A stretch of 64,000 nt of DNA from Amycolatopsis balhimycina FH 1894. GTDB taxonomy: Bacteria; Actinomycetota; Actinomycetes; Mycobacteriales; Pseudonocardiaceae. Below the pieces are notes generated by a model, which was given only the letters and a program-made list of their open reading frames with translations, had not been told where the DNA came from and did no database searches. Every line of letters begins with the position of its first letter. Position 1 is the first letter of the stretch. Location: contig NZ_KB913037.1 in NCBI RefSeq assembly GCF_000384295.1, positions 7,007,533 to 7,071,532 of the forward strand, in the 5' to 3' direction. Positions 59,423 to 64,000 of this stretch are shown one piece after another. The position numbers were made by a program, and so were the translations under genes.

Positions 59423-60331
59423 ATGAGGATGCTTCCCGTGACAGCGGCAGTGGCGCTCGTGCTCGCCGGGCAGACCCCGGCCGTCGCGGCCGGCGGGGTG
59501 CAGCCCGATCCGCCGAGCTGGGGGCTGGACCGGATCGACCAGCGCACCGGCCTCGACCACGCCTACCACTACGCCACCGACGCCTCGGGCGTCACCATCT
59601 ACGTGATCGACAGCGGCGTCGACGCCAGGCACCCCGACTTCCAGGGCCGGGTCGCGCCCGGGCGGGACTTCCTGAACGGCGGCTCCGACACCGCCGACAC
59701 CAACGGCCACGGCACCCGCCTCGCCGGCCTCGCCGCGGGCAAGGACTACGGCGTCGCGAAGGGCGCGCAGATCGTGCCCGTGCGCGTTCTCGACAAGGAC
59801 GGCGGTGGCGCCACCGACCAGATCATCGCCGGGATCGACTGGGTCGCGCAGAACGCCCAGCAGCCCGCGGTCGCCGTCCTCGGCATCGGCGGGGTGCCGA
59901 ACGACCGGCTCGACGCGGCCGTGCGGCGGCTCGCCACCGTGGTGCCCGTCGCCGTGCCCGCCGGCAGTGAGACGGCCGACGCGAGCGGGTACTCGCCGGG
60001 GCGGGTGGCCGAGGCGCTGACCGTCGGGGCCACCGACGACCAGGACCGGCCGGACAAGGCGTCGAACTTCGGTGAGGACGTCGACCTGTACGCCCCCGGC
60101 GTCGACGTCCCCGGCCCGGTCGCCGGCGGCACCGGCGCGAGCCCGGAGTCCGGCACCTCGATGGCGGCGGCGTTCGCGGCCGGCGCGGCCGCGCTGTACC
60201 GCGCCCAGCATCCCGACGCGACGCCCGCCCAGGTCGACGAGGCCCTGGTGCGAGCGGCGACCCCGGACGTGCTCAAGGGTGTCCCGGACGGCACCGCCAA
60301 CCGGCTGCTCTACCTGACGGCGGGATCCTGA
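59423..60331 (+). CDS. Secreted subtilisin-like (S8) peptidase with altered oxyanion residue
   Basis: 302 residues from ATG 59423 (ATG 59429 possible). Signal peptide MRMLPVTAAVALVLAGQTPA cleaved near AVAA. Catalytic Asp63 in TIYVIDSGVDARHPDF, His96 in DTNGHGTRLAGLAAG, Ser246 in ESGTSMAAAFAAGAA. The oxyanion-hole segment reads VAVPAGSETADASGYSPG, where proteinase-K-like enzymes have AAGN-N-x-D-A; the Asn is replaced by Ser182. Only about 10 residues lie between signal peptide and catalytic domain, so there is no I9 pro-domain. Either a weak protease or a non-proteolytic relative. Monocistronic, 134 bp before pyc. Confidence 0.88.
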   Translation: MRMLPVTAAVALVLAGQTPAVAAGGVQPDPPSWGLDRIDQRTGLDHAYHYATDASGVTIYVIDSGVDARHPDFQGRVAPGRDFLNGGSDTADTNGHGTRLAGLAAGKDYGVAKGAQIVPVRVLDKDGGGATDQIIAGIDWVAQNAQQPAVAVLGIGGVPNDRLDAAVRRLATVVPVAVPAGSETADASGYSPGRVAEALTVGATDDQDRPDKASNFGEDVDLYAPGVDVPGPVAGGTGASPESGTSMAAAFAAGAAALYRAQHPDATPAQVDEALVRAATPDVLKGVPDGTANRLLYLTAGS

Positions 60332-60465
60332 AAAGCTGCCCAGCCGAGTCCCGGGCGAACCCCGCCGCGGCGCATGATGTCCATCACCTGGTACTGAACT
60401 CCCGGAGAGCGGGAAGAACCGGGTAACGTGCGTTGACTTACCGATCCAAGAGGGAAGGACCGGGC

Positions 60466-63400
60466 ATGTTCCGCAAGGTTCTGGTGGCCAACCGCGGGGA
60501 GATCGCGATCCGGGCGTTCCGCGCCGGCTACGAACTCGGTGCGGGGACGGTCGCCGTGTTTCCGCACGAAGACCGCAACTCGCTGCACCGGCTGAAGGCC
60601 GACGAGGCGTACGAGATCGGCGAACCCGGTCACCCCGTGCGCGCCTACCTCTCGGTCGACGAGATCGTCGCGGCGGCGAAGAAGGCCGGGGCCGACGCCG
60701 TCTACCCCGGTTACGGCTTCCTTTCGGAGAACCCCGACCTCGCGCGCGCGTGCGAAGAAGCGGGCATCACCTTCGTCGGGCCGAGCGCCGACATCCTCGA
60801 GCTCACCGGGAACAAGGCCCGCGCGGTCAAGGCCGCGCGCGAAGCCGGCGTGCCCGTGCTCGGGTCGTCCGAACCCTCCAGCGACGTCGACGCGCTCGTC
60901 GCGGCGGCCGAGGACCTGGGCTTTCCCATCTTCGTCAAGGCCGTCGCCGGTGGTGGCGGGCGCGGCATGCGCCGCGTCGAAGACCCCGCCCTGCTGCGCG
61001 AGTCCATCGAGGCCGCCGCGCGCGAGGCCGAGTCCGCCTTCGGCGACCCGACCGTCTTCCTCGAGAAGGCCGTCGTCGAGCCGCGGCACATCGAAGTGCA
61101 GATCCTCGCCGACGGCGCGGGCAACGTCATCCACCTCTTCGAGCGCGACTGCTCGGTGCAGCGGCGCCACCAGAAGGTCGTCGAGCTGGCCCCGGCGCCG
61201 AACCTCGACCCCGAGCTGCGCGACCGCATCTGCGCGGACGCGGTCAAGTTCGCCCGGCAGATCGGCTACCGCAACGCGGGCACCGTCGAGTTCCTGCTCG
61301 ACAAGCAGGGCAGGCACGTCTTCATCGAGATGAACCCGCGCATCCAGGTCGAGCACACGGTCACCGAAGAGGTCACCGACGTCGACCTCGTGCAGTCGCA
61401 GCTGCGGATCGCCTCCGGCGAGACCCTCGACGACCTCGGCCTGAGCCAGGACCGGATCTACCTGCGCGGCTTCGCGCTGCAGTGCCGCATCACCACCGAG
61501 GACCCGGCCAACGGCTTCCGCCCGGACATCGGGATGATCTCCGCCTACCGCTCGCCGGGCGGCTCGGGCATCCGGCTCGACGGCGGCACCGCCTTCTCCG
61601 GTACCGAGATCAGCGCCCACTTCGACTCGCTGCTGGTCAAGCTCACCTGCCGCGGCCGCGACTTCAAGACCGCCGTCGGCCGCGCGCGCCGCGCCGTCGC
61701 CGAGTTCCGGATCCGCGGCGTCGCGACGAACATCCCGTTCCTGCAGGCGGTTCTCGACGACCCGGACTTCCGCGCCGGCCGCGTCACGACGTCGTTCATC
61801 GAGGAGCGCCCGCACCTGCTCACCGCGCGGCACTCCGCCGACCGCGGCACGCGGCTGCTGACCTACCTCGCCGACCAGACGGTCAACAAGCCGCACGGCG
61901 AGCGCCCGAAGACGCCGGACGCCACGCTCAAGCTGCCGAAGCTGCCCAAGGACGCCCAGCCGGCGCCGGGCTCGAAGCAGAAGCTCGTCGAACTCGGCCC
62001 GGCCGGGTTCGCGGAGTGGTTGCGGAAGTCGCCGCACATCGGCGTCACCGACACGACGTTCCGCGACGCGCACCAGTCGCTGCTCGCCACGCGCGTCCGG
62101 TCGAAGGACCTCCTCGCCGCGGCGCCGGTCGTCGCGAACACCCTGCCGCAGCTGCTGTCCCTGGAGTGCTGGGGCGGCGCGACCTACGACGTCGCGCTGC
62201 GGTTCCTCGCCGAGGACCCGTGGGAGCGGCTGGCCGCGCTGCGCCAGGCCGTGCCGAACATCTGCCTCCAGATGCTGCTGCGCGGGCGCAACACCGTCGG
62301 GTACACGCCGTACCCGACCGAGGTGACCACCGCCTTCGTCCAGGAGGCGACGAAGACCGGCATCGACATCTTCCGGATCTTCGACGCGCTCAACGACGTC
62401 GAGCAGATGCGCCCGGCCATCGAAGCCGTGCGCGAGACCGGAACCGCCGTCGCCGAGGTGGCGCTCTGCTACACCTCGGACCTGTCGGACCCGGCCGAGA
62501 AGCTCTACACGCTCGACTACTACCTCAAGCTGGCCGAGCAGATCGTCGGCGCCGGGGCGCACGTCCTGGCGATCAAGGACATGGCCGGGCTGCTGCGCGC
62601 GCCCGCGGCGACGAAGCTGGTCACCGCGCTGCGCAAGGAGTTCGACCTGCCGGTGCACATCCACACCCACGACACCGCGGGCGGCCAGCTGGCCACCTAC
62701 CTCGCGGCGATCAACGCGGGCGCGGACGCCGTCGACGGCGCGGTGTCGTCGATGGCGGGCACGACGTCGCAGCCGTCGCTGTCGTCGATCGTGGCGGCCA
62801 CCGACCACTCCGACCGCACGACCGGGCTGAGCCTGGACGCGATCGGCGACCTGGAGCCGTACTGGGAGAGCGTGCGCAAGATCTACGCGCCGTTCGAGGC
62901 CGGGCTCGCGTCGCCGACCGGGCGCGTCTACCACCACGAAATCCCCGGCGGGCAGCTGTCGAACCTGCGTACCCAGGCCATCGCGCTGGGCCTGGGCGAC
63001 CGGTTCGAGGACATCGAGGCGATGTACGCCGCGGCCGACAAGATCCTCGGCCACCTGGTGAAGGTGACGCCGTCGTCCAAGGTCGTCGGCGACCTCGCGC
63101 TGCACCTGGTCGGCGCGGGCGTCTCGCCGGCCGACTTCGAGGCCGAGCCGAACAAGTTCGACATCCCCGACTCGGTGATCGGCTTCCTGCGCGGCGAGCT
63201 CGGCGACCCGCCGGGCGGCTGGCCGGAGCCGTTCCGCACCAAGGCCCTCGAGGGCCGCGCAGCCGCCAAGCCGGTCGTCGAACTGTCCGAAGAGGACCGT
63301 TCCGCGCTCGCCGCGGAACCGCGCCGGACGCTCAACCGGCTGCTGTTCCCCGGCCCGACCAAGGAGTTCGAGGCACACCGCGAGGCCTACGGCGACACGT

Positions 63401-63843
63401 CGGTGCTGCCCAGCAAGGACTTCTTCTACGGGCTGCGGCCGGGGGAGGAGTACCCGGTCGATCTCGAGCCGGGCGTGCGGCTGCTCATCGAGCTGGAGGC
63501 GATCGGCGAGGCCGACGAGCGTGGCGTGCGCACGGTGATGTCGACGCTGAACGGCCAGCTGCGGCCGATCCAGATCCGCGACCGCTCGATCGCCTCGGAC
63601 ATCCCGGCGACGGAGAAGGCCGAGAAGGGCAACCCGAAGCAGGTCGCGGCGCCGTTCGCGGGTGTGGTGACGCTGCAGGTCGCCGAGGGCGACACGGTCG
63701 AAGCCGGGGCGACGGTCGCGACGATCGAGGCGATGAAGATGGAGGCGTCGATCACGGCGTCCACCGGCGGCACGGTCGGGCGGCGGGCGATCACCGCCGT
63801 CCAGCAGGTCGAAGGCGGCGACCTTCTGCTGGTCCTGGAGTAG
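60466..63843 (+). CDS. pyc: Pyruvate carboxylase
   Basis: 1125 residues from ATG 60466 (AGGGAAGGA upstream). Biotin-dependent, makes oxaloacetate from pyruvate and CO2 for anaplerosis. Biotin-carboxylase domain (MFRKVLVANRGEIAIRAFRA, KAVAGGGGRGMRRVED, FIEMNPRIQVEHTVTEEVTD), carboxyltransferase domain (HIGVTDTTFRDAHQSLLATR, ECWGGATYDVALRFL, IHIHTHDTAGGQLATY), and C-terminal BCCP with biotin site IEAMKMEASITAS (Lys1091). Full-length single-chain form as in Rv2967c. A type B palindrome follows the stop by ten bases. Confidence 0.97.
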   Translation: MFRKVLVANRGEIAIRAFRAGYELGAGTVAVFPHEDRNSLHRLKADEAYEIGEPGHPVRAYLSVDEIVAAAKKAGADAVYPGYGFLSENPDLARACEEAGITFVGPSADILELTGNKARAVKAAREAGVPVLGSSEPSSDVDALVAAAEDLGFPIFVKAVAGGGGRGMRRVEDPALLRESIEAAAREAESAFGDPTVFLEKAVVEPRHIEVQILADGAGNVIHLFERDCSVQRRHQKVVELAPAPNLDPELRDRICADAVKFARQIGYRNAGTVEFLLDKQGRHVFIEMNPRIQVEHTVTEEVTDVDLVQSQLRIASGETLDDLGLSQDRIYLRGFALQCRITTEDPANGFRPDIGMISAYRSPGGSGIRLDGGTAFSGTEISAHFDSLLVKLTCRGRDFKTAVGRARRAVAEFRIRGVATNIPFLQAVLDDPDFRAGRVTTSFIEERPHLLTARHSADRGTRLLTYLADQTVNKPHGERPKTPDATLKLPKLPKDAQPAPGSKQKLVELGPAGFAEWLRKSPHIGVTDTTFRDAHQSLLATRVRSKDLLAAAPVVANTLPQLLSLECWGGATYDVALRFLAEDPWERLAALRQAVPNICLQMLLRGRNTVGYTPYPTEVTTAFVQEATKTGIDIFRIFDALNDVEQMRPAIEAVRETGTAVAEVALCYTSDLSDPAEKLYTLDYYLKLAEQIVGAGAHVLAIKDMAGLLRAPAATKLVTALRKEFDLPVHIHTHDTAGGQLATYLAAINAGADAVDGAVSSMAGTTSQPSLSSIVAATDHSDRTTGLSLDAIGDLEPYWESVRKIYAPFEAGLASPTGRVYHHEIPGGQLSNLRTQAIALGLGDRFEDIEAMYAAADKILGHLVKVTPSSKVVGDLALHLVGAGVSPADFEAEPNKFDIPDSVIGFLRGELGDPPGGWPEPFRTKALEGRAAAKPVVELSEEDRSALAAEPRRTLNRLLFPGPTKEFEAHREAYGDTSVLPSKDFFYGLRPGEEYPVDLEPGVRLLIELEAIGEADERGVRTVMSTLNGQLRPIQIRDRSIASDIPATEKAEKGNPKQVAAPFAGVVTLQVAEGDTVEAGATVATIEAMKMEASITASTGGTVGRRAITAVQQVEGGDLLLVLE

Positions 63844-63853
63844 CCCGGATGCC

Positions 63854-63900
63854 ATGAACGACTCTTTCATGACGTCCGACGTCATGAAAGAGTCGTTCAT
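63854..63900. repeat. Palindromic repeat type B, copy 2
   Basis: 23-bp perfect arms (63854-63876, 63878-63900) around one C; starts ATGAACGACTCTTTCATG. It follows the pyc stop and precedes a gene on the same strand, so it may terminate pyc. Compared with copy 1 (32799) several arm bases differ, always with compensation. Confidence 0.9.
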
Positions 63901-63930
63901 GACGTCGCTGTCCCGCGATACGCTCGGCGG

Positions 63931-64000
63931 ATGCTGATCAACGCGGTACCGCAACGGCAGGGCGCGGTGGGGCCGCGCGCGACGGAGCTGCCGGACGGCT
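63931..64000 (+). CDS. Start of an unidentified gene (cut by window edge)
   Basis: ATG 63931 opens a frame (MLINAVPQRQGAVGPRATEL...) that stays open to the end, 23 codons. TACGCT at 63919-63924, six bases before the ATG, suggests a leaderless promoter. Too short to assign; it does not resemble the RsmD N-terminus expected after pyc in M. tuberculosis. Confidence 0.4.
   Translation, partial: MLINAVPQRQGAVGPRATELPDG

Noticed and set aside
60310..63954. Long open frame antisense to pyc
   Set aside because: Low-complexity Arg/Asp/Val-rich shadow; the sense strand encodes a complete pyruvate carboxylase with biotin site.

Overview
The window is very GC-rich DNA with GTG and TTG starts, codon overlaps (ATGA, GTGA, TTGA) and actinobacterial hallmark families: Lsr2, HU with a Lys/Ala tail, XRE-DUF5753/DUF397, Methyltransf_19, AfsR-type BTAD regulator, CofC/FbiD, MutT1 Nudix-phosphatase. 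It is most likely a chromosomal segment of a Pseudonocardiaceae member, Amycolatopsis-like (inference from gene content; no ribosomal RNA is present). Most of it reads as core chromosome with accessory cassettes; I see no transposase, integrase, tRNA or CRISPR array.

Layout. 1-10 kb, accessory/regulatory: WYL regulator beside RidA, methyltransferase/XRE/DUF397 trio, an operator-controlled FAD monooxygenase + membrane protein + TetR group, Lsr2, and a first HU paralogue. 10.5-17.8 kb: a compact four-gene operon HerA-like ATPase / SbcD (Mre11) / SbcC (Rad50) / NurA-like nuclease, i.e. a full DNA-end-processing set. 18-21 kb: secreted protein, secreted GH3 glycosidase, small protein. 21-34.8 kb: IclR, leuC, leuD, hupB, (AfsR-like regulator), mutT1, ppk, fbiD, plsC, gpsA; with thiL, ung, DAK protein, recG and pyc further on this matches the order of the Mycobacterium tuberculosis block Rv2989-Rv2967c. 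It is interrupted at 34.8-44.8 kb, where ddl would be expected, by a Cys-leader/cysteine dioxygenase unit, asparaginase, a methyltransferase-VOC pair, an ApbE/FMN-binding/ferric-reductase module with a divergent two-component system, and a MocR/PNPOx-like divergon. 44.8-54.7 kb: DUF3515, Lrp-type domain, thiL, GNAT, GH27, gamma-carbonic anhydrase, ung, hydrolase, rpmB, DAK, recG. 54.7-64 kb: GNAT, TetR/erythromycin-esterase divergon, membrane-anchored caspase-like protein, subtilase, pyruvate carboxylase, and the start of one more gene.

A recurring non-coding theme is a set of long, nearly perfect palindromes (arms 21-29 bp). They fall into two related scaffolds (A/B around TGAAYGACTCWTTCA; C/D around GTGAaGGCcACcTTGA) plus a third type E (CGCCCCAATGTGGC). 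Copies sit mainly between convergent genes, arm differences between copies are compensated, and one E copy lies in frame inside the caspase-like gene. Other notable signals: a polycysteine leader peptide before a cysteine-dioxygenase-like gene, a perfect operator palindrome over a sigma70-type promoter, paired DnaA boxes with a G-quadruplex motif before plsC, six 21-bp repeats before the AfsR-like gene, and a shared promoter-proximal block before both HU genes.
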